From Seleniivibrio sp. (GTDB lineage Bacteria > Chrysiogenota > Deferribacteres > Deferribacterales > Geovibrionaceae), in assembly GCF_021209385.1 (NCBI RefSeq), contig NZ_JAJOIL010000027.1:19959-83958 (forward strand): DNA of 64,000 nucleotides. The letters are read 5' to 3'. The translations under genes and the position numbers were made by a program. A model generated the notes under the pieces. It was not told where the DNA came from. It saw nothing but the letters and a program-made list of their open reading frames with translations, and searched no databases. The first letter of the stretch is position 1, and each line of letters opens with the position of its first letter. Positions 26,910 to 35,336 of the stretch are shown here, in pieces.

Positions 26910-27639
26910 AAAACTCCCTCAGCCTCTTCTGAAGTTTTGATGCTGCCGCAGAGTGGATCTGTGACACTCTGGACTCTGTGATGCCCAAAACTTCAGCTAT
27001 CTCCTTCATAGTAAGTTCTTCGTAATAATAGAGTGAAACGACGTATTTCTCTTTTTCGCCCAGAGCGTCTATCTCTTCCGCCAGTTTTTCCACAAGCATG
27101 TTGCGTACGGTTTCGTCCTCTGGTGTCAGTCCGTTGAACTTAATGAAATCCACAAGCGTGGTTTCACCGTCCGGTCCAATGGTTTCGTCAAGGCTGAGCA
27201 CCTTGTCGTTTTCCATAAGTTCCTGAAGCCTGTGTACCTCTGTTTCGGAAAAGTCGCTGTTGCTGACAATTTCCTCAACGCTGGGTTTTTCACCGGAATG
27301 TCTGTAATGGCTGTCCATATGTCTTTCAAGCTGTTTGAGCCTTGTGCGAACATTTCTTGGGAGAAAGTCAAGGTTCCGAAGTGTGTCGAGTATCGCACCT
27401 TTGATACGTCTTTCGCCGTATGTATAAAAATTTACGTTTCTGTCTTTGTCAAATCGTTCGAGCGATTCTATAAGTCCGAGACATGCGGAAGAGTAGAGAT
27501 CATCCACATCAACGCTGTCGGGCAGAGTGGTACTGATACGCAGAACCCATGACTTTATCTTCGGCATGAATTCCGTGATGATCTTTTCCTTCTCTTCCCT
27601 GCTGAATTTGTTACCTGATGCAGACTCGTAAGGCGTCAC
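26902..27639 (-). CDS. fliA: Flagellar sigma factor FliA (sigma-28)
   Basis: The 245-residue sigma-70-family factor has regions 2 (DVDDLYSSACLGLIESLERF, NFYTYGERRIKGAILDTLR), 3 (RKxxxLxRxLER-like RLKQLERHMDSH) and 4 (LTMKEIAEVLGITESRVSQI, HSAAASKLQKRL). RIKGAILDTLR is typical of FliA/SigD. It directs late flagellar and chemotaxis transcription and is normally held by FlgM, which is not in the window. It overlaps the small membrane protein gene upstream by ATGA. Confidence 0.96.
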   Translation of the reverse strand: MTPYESASGNKFSREEKEKIITEFMPKIKSWVLRISTTLPDSVDVDDLYSSACLGLIESLERFDKDRNVNFYTYGERRIKGAILDTLRNLDFLPRNVRTRLKQLERHMDSHYRHSGEKPSVEEIVSNSDFSETEVHRLQELMENDKVLSLDETIGPDGETTLVDFIKFNGLTPEDETVRNMLVEKLAEEIDALGEKEKYVVSLYYYEELTMKEIAEVLGITESRVSQIHSAAASKLQKRLREFYE

Positions 27640-27839
27640 ATTATCTTCCTGAAGTTAATTAAAATACGGTCTATCATAAAGAACAGACTTTTTGCGATCA
27701 TATAAATCGCAAAGAACATTATAATGTCCCTTATCATATAAGTCAATTTTACATCAAAAATTATGAATTTCACCACAAAAGAGGTGATGAAGACCGTTGA
27801 AGACAACAACAGCGCCATTTCTCTGTAAGAAAGATTCAT
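27636..27839 (-). CDS. Small two-helix membrane protein of the flagellar operon
   Basis: The 67-residue protein has two hydrophobic helices (MALLLSSTVFITSFVVKFI and IRDIIMFFAIYMIAKSLFFM) and a basic C-terminus (RILINFRKIM). It lies between flhG and fliA and overlaps fliA by four bases, so it is probably a real gene of the operon rather than chance. ATG at 27839 is preceded by AGGAGG. No family was recognised. Small membrane proteins between flhG and fliA may be lineage-specific; function unknown. Confidence 0.7.
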   Translation of the reverse strand: MNLSYREMALLLSSTVFITSFVVKFIIFDVKLTYMIRDIIMFFAIYMIAKSLFFMIDRILINFRKIM

Positions 27840-27861
27840 ACCGTCCTCCTGTGAAACCTGT

Positions 27862-28707
27862 TCACTTGAAGACGCCTTTCAGCTTTTCGTAGAGATTCTG
27901 CTTTTTCTGTTCCAGTTCAAGCTGCCCCGAAATTTTCTTTGCTATGGGCAGCAGGTCTTTAACATATGATGCCGTGGGTGCGAGTATGCAGACCGGCTTC
28001 TGGTTCCTTACGGATTTTATCAGCGTTTTGTCTTCGCGCAGATACCCCAGAAGGGAAAGCTCCACGTTAAGGAACTTCTGTGCAACATTTTTCATGCTCT
28101 CAAAAATTCCTTTAACACCTGCAACGTCGTCCACCCTGTTCAGCACAAAGTGAATCTCCTGAATGCCGTACTGAAAATGCACGACCTTCATAAAAGCGTA
28201 TGCGTCGGTTATCGCGGTTGGCTCCGGTACTGTAAGCACGATGACCATATCCGCGACGGATGCGAACCGTATCACGTTTTCAGAGATTCCCGCGCCCGTA
28301 TCGAACAGTATGAAATCATACTGTCCGTCCAGCAGAACGAAGATGTCCAGAAGCTTCTCATGTTCCTGTTCAGACAGATTTGAAAGCTCAACGAAGCCGC
28401 TTGAGGCAGGGATGACATCAACGCCGTAGACGTTTCTTTTTATGATGTCGTTAAGCCCGACCTCGCCCGTCAGATATTTTCTGATAGAGGCGGAAACGCT
28501 GATGTTGAGCAATATGTCAACGTTGGCAAGTCCGAGGTCTGCGTCGAAGACGAGGACTTTTTTGCCTAGCTGTGCCAGCAGACAAGCAAGGTTTACGGCA
28601 AAATTTGTCTTGCCGACACCGCCTTTACCGCTGGAGATAGAAAGGTAAGTCGCCTTTCTGTTCTGCTCCCATGCTTTCTTTCGCAGGCTGTGTGCCTGAT
28701 CCGTCAT
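27862..28707 (-). CDS. flhG: MinD-like ATPase FlhG (FleN/YlxH), flagellar number regulator
   Basis: The 281-residue ParA/MinD ATPase has the deviant Walker A SSGKGGVGKTNFAVNLA, DADLGLANVDILL, and DFILFDTGAGIS. A C-terminal amphipathic helix (ELEQKKQNLYEKLKGVFK) could target the membrane. FlhG works with FlhF to set flagellar number and position. It overlaps flhF by four bases. The N-terminal DQAHSLR motif seen in FlhG proteins that activate FlhF is present as DQAHSLRKKAWEQN. Confidence 0.96.
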   Translation of the reverse strand: MTDQAHSLRKKAWEQNRKATYLSISSGKGGVGKTNFAVNLACLLAQLGKKVLVFDADLGLANVDILLNISVSASIRKYLTGEVGLNDIIKRNVYGVDVIPASSGFVELSNLSEQEHEKLLDIFVLLDGQYDFILFDTGAGISENVIRFASVADMVIVLTVPEPTAITDAYAFMKVVHFQYGIQEIHFVLNRVDDVAGVKGIFESMKNVAQKFLNVELSLLGYLREDKTLIKSVRNQKPVCILAPTASYVKDLLPIAKKISGQLELEQKKQNLYEKLKGVFK

Positions 28708-29924
28708 TTATCGCTCCATAGGGACGGTATCTCTCCGAGAACCTGAGAAGCAATTTTCCTGCCATCAGGTAACTCCATATCGTCCGGTACATTTTGTCCT
28801 TTTGATAACAGCATAACAGGTGTCTTTTTCTTTATCGGCAGATTTATCAGCGGACCGAAATATTTTGTTTCGTCCAGTTTTGTGAATATCAGGTATTCGG
28901 GCATCAGCTTGGAATATCTGTCGAATGTGTCCGATAGTTCCGCATGGTTGCAGCTCATGGACAGCACCAGCGCCACTTTGATAAGGGGGCTGACCTCAAG
29001 GAATTTCCGCAGGTCGCCTATCTGTTCGTTGTCGAACTGACTGCGCCCCATGGAGTCTATAAAAACATACTCGTAATCTTTAAGTTCGTATATTATTTTT
29101 TCAAGTTCGGTTGGGGAGGATGCAACTTTCAGGGGGATGCTCACTATTTCCGCATAGTTTTTAAGCTGTTCAACGGCTCCTATACGGAAGTTATCTATGG
29201 TGATCAGCGCCACTGATTTCTTGAGCTGCAGGCTCAGGTTTGCGGCTATTTTTGCAATCGTAGTCGTCTTTCCGACGCCTGTAGGCCCTACAAGTGCAAG
29301 CACCTTCTGTTTTATCATGGAGAAGTAGTCCTTTTCCATAGGCACAAGGTCGCCCAGAAGCTGTACGGAAAGGTTTTTCACCTGATTGCGGGAAAGACCC
29401 GCAGCCGCACGTTTTTCTATCTTTTTAAGGAATTTGTAAGCGATGTCGTCGTCCACGCCGTTTTTAAGCAGAATATTATAAAACTCAAGCACAGGCTGTG
29501 ACAGGTCAACGACAAAATTGTCCTTCATGCCGGATTTTATCTCAAGCATCTGCCTTTTTATCTCAGCGATATCGTTTACAAGTCCCTCAAATTTGTTAAG
29601 CCCGAGAGTGTTGATAATTTCGGTTATTTTGTCCGCTTCGGATTTCTCCGGAACGGCAGGTTTGAACTGTTGCGGTTTATAAGTGTTTGCGTATGCATTT
29701 GCAGCCGGAGCGGCTGGTTTTCCTGCGGTCTTTTTAGCGTTTATTACCCGTTCGTCGTCCTCGATACCGACAGTCACTTCTATGATAGGGCGCGAAAAGA
29801 GACCGAAGCTGTTGTTCTTAACCACCTTTCTGGTGGAAAGTATCATCGCTTCGGGACCGAGCTCTTCCTTAATGAGCTTCATCGCCTCCTTCATATCAAA
29901 GACTTCGTACTTTTTGATCCTCAT
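28704..29924 (-). CDS. flhF: SRP-type GTPase FlhF, flagellar placement factor
   Basis: The 406-residue protein has the N-terminal basic/variable B domain (starting MRIKKYEVFDMKEAMKLIKE with MILSTRKV), a middle helical N domain, and the SRP GTPase G domain: ALVGPTGVGKTTTIAKIA, TIDNFRIGAVEQLKNYAEI, VFIDSMGRSQFD and IFTKLDET. FlhF marks the site of flagellar assembly at the pole. DSMGRS is the FlhF variant of the SRP DTAGR motif. It overlaps flhA by four bases and flhG by four bases, giving the common order flhA-flhF-flhG-fliA. Confidence 0.97.
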   Translation of the reverse strand: MRIKKYEVFDMKEAMKLIKEELGPEAMILSTRKVVKNNSFGLFSRPIIEVTVGIEDDERVINAKKTAGKPAAPAANAYANTYKPQQFKPAVPEKSEADKITEIINTLGLNKFEGLVNDIAEIKRQMLEIKSGMKDNFVVDLSQPVLEFYNILLKNGVDDDIAYKFLKKIEKRAAAGLSRNQVKNLSVQLLGDLVPMEKDYFSMIKQKVLALVGPTGVGKTTTIAKIAANLSLQLKKSVALITIDNFRIGAVEQLKNYAEIVSIPLKVASSPTELEKIIYELKDYEYVFIDSMGRSQFDNEQIGDLRKFLEVSPLIKVALVLSMSCNHAELSDTFDRYSKLMPEYLIFTKLDETKYFGPLINLPIKKKTPVMLLSKGQNVPDDMELPDGRKIASQVLGEIPSLWSDK

Positions 29925-32008
29925 ATATTAATCTCCAGCATACCGAGGCTCTCTATCCTTACGCTGTCACTTATCTCATTATGGGACATAATATTTATGT
30001 TGTGAACAAATTTTTCAACAAATCTTCTCATTGGCAGTCTTATGGGCGGAGAGACTATCAGAACGGGGGGGAGGCTCTTCGCTATACACTGGTCGGATTT
30101 CTGTATTATAGCAGACAGTATCTTCTGCGCAACGGAAGGGTCAATAACTATTTCCTGTCCGTCGTCGCCTTTCTGTATGTTTGTGGCTACGAACTGCTCA
30201 ACCTTGGATGGCAGAGTGAAAACGTAGAGTTTGCCGTCTGCGGCGAGCAGGCTCTCTGTTATCTGACGTTTCAGCACGGCGCGCACACGCTCCGTAAGGA
30301 AATCGGGATGTTTGTTCTGCATTCCGTATGTTGCCAGAATTTCCAGGATGGTCTGCAGGTTTCTGATGGAGACGCGCTCTTTCAGAAGTGCCTGAAGCAC
30401 GCGGTTCACGGTACCGAGGTCGAGTATAGCAGGGATAACGTCGTCCACGAGCTTCGGATATCTCTCTTTGAGTTTATCCAGAAGTTCCTGCGTTTCCTGC
30501 CTGCCAAGAAGCTCATGAGCGTTTGACTTAATTATTTCTGTCAGGTGGGTCGCAATGACCGTTGAAGGATCGACAATGGTACAGCCCTCTATCTCTGCCA
30601 TATCCTTAACAGCTTCGTCAACCCATTTTGCTTCCAGCCCGTATGCCGGTTCCTTGGTGGGTATGCCGTCGAAATCCGCAACCGAACCTTCAGGGTTCAT
30701 AATGAGAAATTTATCCGGAAAGATTGAGCCGGTATTTATGCGCACGCCTTTCAGCATGACAGCATAGCCGTTGGCATCAAGCTGAAGATTATCGCGTATG
30801 CGCACCGGCGGAACAATGAAGCCCATTTCAAGTGCGAGCTGGCGGCGGATTGCCTTTATCCTGTTAAGGAGCGTTCCGCCCTGACTGGCGTCAACCAGCG
30901 GGATAAGGGCAAAGCCTATCTCCAGTTCCATTATGTCCATTTCCAGAAGACTTTTTACCTCGTCTTCTTCCGGAACAGGTGCTTTTTCTTTTTCTGTTGC
31001 GGCGGCTTTTTCCTTTTCCTGTTCTTTTTCTTTTCCGGCGTTCTTAGAAAGCCAAGCCAGATAGATGAAAAGCGAACCCAGCAGTATGAAAGAGAGTTTC
31101 GGCATGCCGGGGATTATGGCGAAGAAGAGCAGAATTCCGCCTGTTATGCCAAGCACTTTCGTGCTGTTGAAAAGCTGGCTGAAAAGCTGGTTTGAAAGAT
31201 CGCCGCCGGAACCTGCGCGTGAAACGATAAGACCGGCAGCAGTGGATATTATAAGTGAAGGTATCTGCGATACCAGACCGTCGCCTATTGTCAGGATAGT
31301 GTATCGTTCGGCCGCCTGAATGACTTCCATTCCGCCCTGAACAACGCCTATCACAAGACCGCCCAGAATGTTAATAACTGTGATGATGAGACCCGCAACG
31401 GCATCTCCACGGACAAACTTACTGGCACCATCCATAGATCCGAAGTAGTCCGCCTCCCTTTGTATGTCGATACGTTTCTGCCTTGCCTCGTCCTCAGAAA
31501 TCATCCCCGCGTTCAGGTCTGCGTCGATAGACATCTGTTTACCGGGCATAGCATCCAGAGTGAATCTAGCTGCAACTTCAGCAATACGGGTTGAACCCTT
31601 GGTGATGACCATAAAGTTGATTATTATCAGGATAAGGAAAACTATGATACCGACGGCATAGTTACCGCCTACCACAAACTGACCGAACGCACGGATAACT
31701 TCGCCTGCCGCATCTTCGCCTTCGTAACCGTGGAGAAGGATCGTTCTGGTTGTTGCAACGTTCAGAGATAGTCTGAACAGTGTAACGATCAGAAGCACTG
31801 TGGGAAATGTGGAAAATTTCAGCGGCTGGTCAGAGTGTATCGCCACCATAAGTATGATGATGGACAGCGCCACGCTGGTTGTCAGCAGAAGGTCGAGAAG
31901 TATGGCAGGAACCGGCAGAACCATTACGGCGATAATCGCCATGAAGAACACGGAGAATGAGATCTCTTTCTGCTTTAGTATGTTAAGATATTCTTTGGCG
32001 TCTGCCAT
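29921..32008 (-). CDS. flhA: Flagellar type III export protein FlhA
   Basis: The 695-residue inner-membrane protein has about eight transmembrane helices in the first 320 residues. The FHIPEP signature region shows GEVIRAFGQFVVGGNYAVG, RIAEVAARFTLDAMPGKQMS (the proton-channel region with DxD-type acids) and DADLNAGMISEDEA. The C-terminal cytoplasmic domain that docks chaperone-substrate complexes begins near 350, after a Glu/Lys/Ala-rich linker, and includes GSIFPDKFLIMNPEGSVAD and PVLIVSPPIRLPMRRFVEKF. It forms the export-gate ring with FlhB and FliPQR. The 350-bp gap upstream separates it from flhB. Confidence 0.98.
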   Translation of the reverse strand: MADAKEYLNILKQKEISFSVFFMAIIAVMVLPVPAILLDLLLTTSVALSIIILMVAIHSDQPLKFSTFPTVLLIVTLFRLSLNVATTRTILLHGYEGEDAAGEVIRAFGQFVVGGNYAVGIIVFLILIIINFMVITKGSTRIAEVAARFTLDAMPGKQMSIDADLNAGMISEDEARQKRIDIQREADYFGSMDGASKFVRGDAVAGLIITVINILGGLVIGVVQGGMEVIQAAERYTILTIGDGLVSQIPSLIISTAAGLIVSRAGSGGDLSNQLFSQLFNSTKVLGITGGILLFFAIIPGMPKLSFILLGSLFIYLAWLSKNAGKEKEQEKEKAAATEKEKAPVPEEDEVKSLLEMDIMELEIGFALIPLVDASQGGTLLNRIKAIRRQLALEMGFIVPPVRIRDNLQLDANGYAVMLKGVRINTGSIFPDKFLIMNPEGSVADFDGIPTKEPAYGLEAKWVDEAVKDMAEIEGCTIVDPSTVIATHLTEIIKSNAHELLGRQETQELLDKLKERYPKLVDDVIPAILDLGTVNRVLQALLKERVSIRNLQTILEILATYGMQNKHPDFLTERVRAVLKRQITESLLAADGKLYVFTLPSKVEQFVATNIQKGDDGQEIVIDPSVAQKILSAIIQKSDQCIAKSLPPVLIVSPPIRLPMRRFVEKFVHNINIMSHNEISDSVRIESLGMLEINI

Positions 32009-32206
32009 CTATCACCTGTATTGCCGTTTATATGCTGCGCATCACTGCGTCAGTTGTTGCAGTTTATCTGCTGCACTCTACGTCGTCATATTTTGTTCGC
32101 TCGCAACACATACAGAGTACGTATGCTTTTGCTCGTCTCACAAAATCTTCCTTGTATAGCTTGCATCTAAACAGCAAGTTTCAAATGCGTTGCGTCCTGC
32201 TTTTCT
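32009..32206. other. Unexplained noncoding stretch between flhB and flhA, possible repeat
   Basis: No convincing gene is present in these roughly 200 bp. The sequence is rich in CTGC/GCAG/TTGC words and contains a hairpin candidate around CATAC (32109-32113) and GTATG (32121-32125), flanked by imperfectly complementary GCAA and TTGC tracts. Its texture differs from both neighbouring genes and resembles dispersed intergenic repeats, but only one copy is in the window, so repeat status cannot be shown. It is followed directly by the double-hairpin repeat at 32207. Confidence 0.3.
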
Positions 32207-32340
32207 CCCTCCTTTAGATAAAACATTCGCCGTATTTTGTGCGAATGTTTCTGAACCGGGCTAGCCGGAAAGGAGGGTTGGGGTGGATTTGATTTATAAT
32301 TAATGAAAATCCCCCTTAATCCCCCTTTATTAAAGGGGGA
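32207..32340 (+). repeat. Dispersed double-hairpin intergenic repeat, copy A (with loop insertion)
   Basis: Hairpin 1 arms are CCCTCCTTT (32207-32215) and AAAGGAGGG (32269-32277). The conserved core GGGGTGGATTTGATTTATAAT follows, and hairpin 2 is CCCCCTTTA (32321-32329) / TAAAGGGGG (32331-32339). The first loop is enlarged to about 50 nt and itself contains ACATTCGC...GCGAATGT and CCGGGCTAGCCGG dyads, whereas other copies have a loop of a few bases. It sits between flhB and flhA. Related copies are at 55352-55423 (inverted), 61872-61952 and the right edge. Confidence 0.85.
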
Positions 32341-32357
32341 AGAAAAACAAATGTGTT

Positions 32358-33407
32358 CTATTTCTTCTTAAATTTATCAACAAGGGCGAGAATTTCCGCC
32401 ACTGCTTTGTACAGATTTTCGGGTATTTCATCCCCTATGTCAACCGTTTTGAAAAGTGAGCGTGCAATGGGCGGGTCTTCATGTACAAGGATGCCGTATT
32501 CCTTTGCCACCTCGCGTATCCGAAGCGCCATAAGCCTCTGTCCTTTTGCCAGACAGACAGGCGCTCTGTCCTGACCCAGATTATATCGCAGAGCCACTGC
32601 ATAGTGGGTAGGGTTGGTAATGACTACGTCCGCTTTAGGCACGTCGTCCATCATCCTCTGGCGTGCAAGTTCCCTCTGTGCCTTGCGTATCCGACCCTTT
32701 ATCTGGGGATCCCCCTCCATCTGCTTGTGTTCGTCCTTTATTTCCTGCTTGGTCATTTTGAGGTCTTCTTTGTGCTGATAGCGGACATAGGCATAGTCTA
32801 TGAGAGCCATAATCAGTGCCAGAAGACTTATCTTCCAGACCAATTCGTACATCAGCGAACCGAAATACTCAATAATATCTATAATATCAGCGTCGGCAAG
32901 GGTTACGATGGTCTCCATCTTCCCCTTAACGATATAATATGCAAACCAGCCTACTACGAAAATCTTGAACATGGATTTCGCCAGTTCAACGAGGCTTCTT
33001 TTAGAGAAGAACCGTCCGAATCCGGTGAAAGGATTTATCCTGTCCAGTTTCAGTTCCAGAGCTTTCGGCGTGAATACGAACCCCACCTGCATGATGTTTG
33101 CGGCAATGGATATGAACAGTATCAGTGCCATGAAGGGCGCGACTATCAGTCCAGCCTCTTTTGTGCAATAAACCAGAAGCCCCATAAGGTTGTCCACCGT
33201 GATGTTGTAATCATCAATTGTGAGCAGTTCGCGCATTATCCTGCCCATGCCTTTCATAAAATACGGTGCGTAAAAATGGAGAAATACAGCACTGGCAAGG
33301 AGTATCAGCGCAGTTGGCAGTTCGCGGCTTTTCGGAATGTTCCCTTCGGATGCGGCGTCTGAAAGCCGCTTACCCGTCGGGTCTTCGGTTTTGTTCTCGT
33401 CTGCCAT
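32358..33407 (-). CDS. flhB: Flagellar type III export switch protein FlhB
   Basis: The 349-residue protein has four transmembrane helices in the first 210 residues (for example PTALILLASAVFLHFYAPYF) and a cytoplasmic domain. Its autocleavage motif NPTH (265-268) in DVVITNPTHYAVALRY splits between Asn and Pro to switch export from hook to filament substrates. The N-terminal DKTEDPTGKRL-type motif appears as ENKTEDPTGKRLSDA. FlhB starts 1-2 nt after fliR ends. The gap to flhA holds repeat sequence. Confidence 0.98.
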   Translation of the reverse strand: MADENKTEDPTGKRLSDAASEGNIPKSRELPTALILLASAVFLHFYAPYFMKGMGRIMRELLTIDDYNITVDNLMGLLVYCTKEAGLIVAPFMALILFISIAANIMQVGFVFTPKALELKLDRINPFTGFGRFFSKRSLVELAKSMFKIFVVGWFAYYIVKGKMETIVTLADADIIDIIEYFGSLMYELVWKISLLALIMALIDYAYVRYQHKEDLKMTKQEIKDEHKQMEGDPQIKGRIRKAQRELARQRMMDDVPKADVVITNPTHYAVALRYNLGQDRAPVCLAKGQRLMALRIREVAKEYGILVHEDPPIARSLFKTVDIGDEIPENLYKAVAEILALVDKFKKK

Positions 33408-33408
33408 T

Positions 33409-34182
33409 CTATAAATACCTTATAAGGTTTGCCACATTCTCAAAATAGACGTGCAGGAGCTTTTCAAAAACGATGTAGAAATAGCTCATGCCTATCGCCA
33501 TAACGGTCATACCCACTGCTATCTGTATGGGAAATCCGACTATCATCAGGTTAAGCTGTGGAACCATACGCCCCATGATACCCATAACAAGCTGGAGAAT
33601 CAGAAGGGTTATGAATACGGGTGCGGTTATCTTAAGCGCTGTTATAAATATCGTTGAGAATAGTTTTGTAAGGTACAGAAACGCGTTGGCGTCCACAGGA
33701 TATATACCTATCGGGATGGTTTCAAAAGATGCGCGTATCGCCTGTATCAGAAGGAGATGCCCGCCCACGGCAATAAATATGAGTATCATGGCGATGTTAA
33801 GAAACTGGGAGATGATGGATATGGATATGTTTGCCTGAGGGTCGAAAACGTTAACAATACCGAACCCCATCTGGGTACCGATTATCTGACCGCCCAGCTG
33901 GACACCGATGAACAGAAGATGCACCAGCATTCCTATACACACGCCAAGAAGTATCTCTTTGGCTATCATGAGAATAAGCATGGGACCGGACGGGTCGGCT
34001 ATATCCAGTTTTTTGACGGAAGTATATATTATCATGGCGAATATCAAAGAAAAGAGCATGCGTATATGGGGTTTTACGACGTTACTGCCGAAAACCGGCG
34101 CAGTCGTCATTATCGCCGCAGTGCGTATCATCACCAGCAGAAATGTAACAAAAAGCTGAGTATCGTATAAAAATTCAAACAT
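33409..34182 (-). CDS. fliR: Flagellar type III export protein FliR
   Basis: The 257-residue integral membrane protein has six hydrophobic segments, including VTFLLVMIRTAAIMTTAPVF with the conserved R-x-x-A-x-x-x-x-A-P-x-F pattern, IGTQMGFGIVNVFDPQ, and MVPQLNLMIVGFPIQI near the C-terminus. FliR forms the export-gate core with FliP and FliQ, which are not in the window. It is the first gene of the leftward motility cluster, facing mqnC across a 125-bp divergent region. Confidence 0.96.
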   Translation of the reverse strand: MFEFLYDTQLFVTFLLVMIRTAAIMTTAPVFGSNVVKPHIRMLFSLIFAMIIYTSVKKLDIADPSGPMLILMIAKEILLGVCIGMLVHLLFIGVQLGGQIIGTQMGFGIVNVFDPQANISISIISQFLNIAMILIFIAVGGHLLLIQAIRASFETIPIGIYPVDANAFLYLTKLFSTIFITALKITAPVFITLLILQLVMGIMGRMVPQLNLMIVGFPIQIAVGMTVMAIGMSYFYIVFEKLLHVYFENVANLIRYL

Positions 34183-34307
34183 GCTTCATTCTATTGCCAG
34201 TCACGGAGAATTACAACGGATTTCAGGAAAAAAGACTTTCAATTGTTCTGCCGATATGTAAAATTAAGATGTGGAAATGTTTTTACATAACTTAAGAGGT
34301 TTTTAAG
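34183..34307. promoter_or_regulatory. Divergent fliR / mqnC intergenic region with candidate promoters
   Basis: On the plus strand GCCGATAT (34252-34259) matches seven of eight bases of the sigma-28 -10 element GCCGATAA, with an A-rich AAAAGACT about 12 nt before it. An alternative sigma-70 reading is TTTCAA, 16 nt, TAAAAT. On the minus strand TTGTAA, 17 nt, TAGAAT points to fliR but would place the transcript start almost at the ATG. All are single-site pattern matches, so confidence is low. Confidence 0.3.
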
Positions 34308-35336
34308 GTGTCCAGAATAAGTTTTGAAGACGGATGCAGGATGCTTGCCGATGCCGATCTTTTCGAGCTGGCGGGGCTTGCGGACGAAATGAGGAAAAGA
34401 CTGCACCCCGAAGGTGTCGTTGCGTACGTTATTGACAGAAATATAAATTACACAAATATATGCTCGTGCAAATGCTCTTTCTGCGCTTTTTATAAAGATA
34501 TAAAGGACAAGGGCGGGTATGTTATAAGCCATGAACTGCTCAAATCCAAGATAGACGAAACAAAGGCACTGGGCGGGACGCAGATACTTTTGCAGGGTGG
34601 TCTGCACCCTGAACTGGGTATAGACTTCTATGAAGATATGATGCGTTTCATTAAGGAGCAGGGGGTCTGGATACACGGACTTTCCGCACCGGAGATAAGC
34701 CACATAGCGAAACTTGAGAATATTTCAGTTGAGGATACCATAAAAAGACTTGTCGCTGCCGGACTGGATTCCATACCCGGTGCGGGCGCTGAGCTTCTGG
34801 TGGATTCCGAAAGGAAGCTGGTAAGCCCGAATAAGATATCTTCCGGCAAGTGGCTGGGGGTCATGGAAACCGCCCATGGACTTGGTTTGAAGACAACTGC
34901 AACAATGATGTTTAAAAAAACAGATAAAGTTGAGCATATTATCGAACATTTTGATAAAATAAGGTGTGTACAGGACAAAACCGGTGGTTTTACGGCATTC
35001 ATACCGTGGCCATATCAGCCTGCGAACACGGAACTTGGCGGAGAGAACGTTTCCGCAGTCGAATATCTGCGGCTGCTGGCAATGGCGCGGATATATCTGG
35101 ACAACGTTCCGAACATTCAGGTTTCATGGGTTACGCAGGGTCCGAAGATAGGTCAGACGGCGCTGAGGTTCGGCGGAAACGATTTCGGCAGCCTGATGAT
35201 TGAGGAGAACGTTGTTGCGGCATGCGGAGTGGGTTTCCGCATGAGCATAGAAGAGATAAACAATAATATCCGCAAGGCGGGCTTTATCCCTGCCCAGCGG
35301 GATATGCAATACAACATATTGAGGTATTTCGACTGA
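34308..35336 (+). CDS. mqnC: Cyclic dehypoxanthinyl futalosine synthase MqnC (radical SAM)
   Basis: MqnC cyclises dehypoxanthine futalosine in the futalosine pathway to menaquinone. The 342-residue protein has the radical-SAM Cys motif CSCKCSFCAFY (C-x3-C-x2-C) near residue 52, then GGTQILLQGGLHPELGIDFY, and typical TGGFTAFIPWPYQPANTEL and IQVSWVTQGPKIGQTALRFG segments. The start is GTG, with AAGAGG about 11 nt upstream. The family is close to MqnE and CofH; the QGGLHP segment and FIPWxYQP favour MqnC. No other mqn gene lies here, so the pathway genes are dispersed. Confidence 0.9.
   Translation: MSRISFEDGCRMLADADLFELAGLADEMRKRLHPEGVVAYVIDRNINYTNICSCKCSFCAFYKDIKDKGGYVISHELLKSKIDETKALGGTQILLQGGLHPELGIDFYEDMMRFIKEQGVWIHGLSAPEISHIAKLENISVEDTIKRLVAAGLDSIPGAGAELLVDSERKLVSPNKISSGKWLGVMETAHGLGLKTTATMMFKKTDKVEHIIEHFDKIRCVQDKTGGFTAFIPWPYQPANTELGGENVSAVEYLRLLAMARIYLDNVPNIQVSWVTQGPKIGQTALRFGGNDFGSLMIEENVVAACGVGFRMSIEEINNNIRKAGFIPAQRDMQYNILRYFD

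Noticed and set aside
32481..33362. Plus-strand open frame of 293 codons opposite flhB
   Set aside because: FlhB on the other strand has all family motifs; the plus-strand translation (Tyr/His/Gln-rich) has no recognisable domain.
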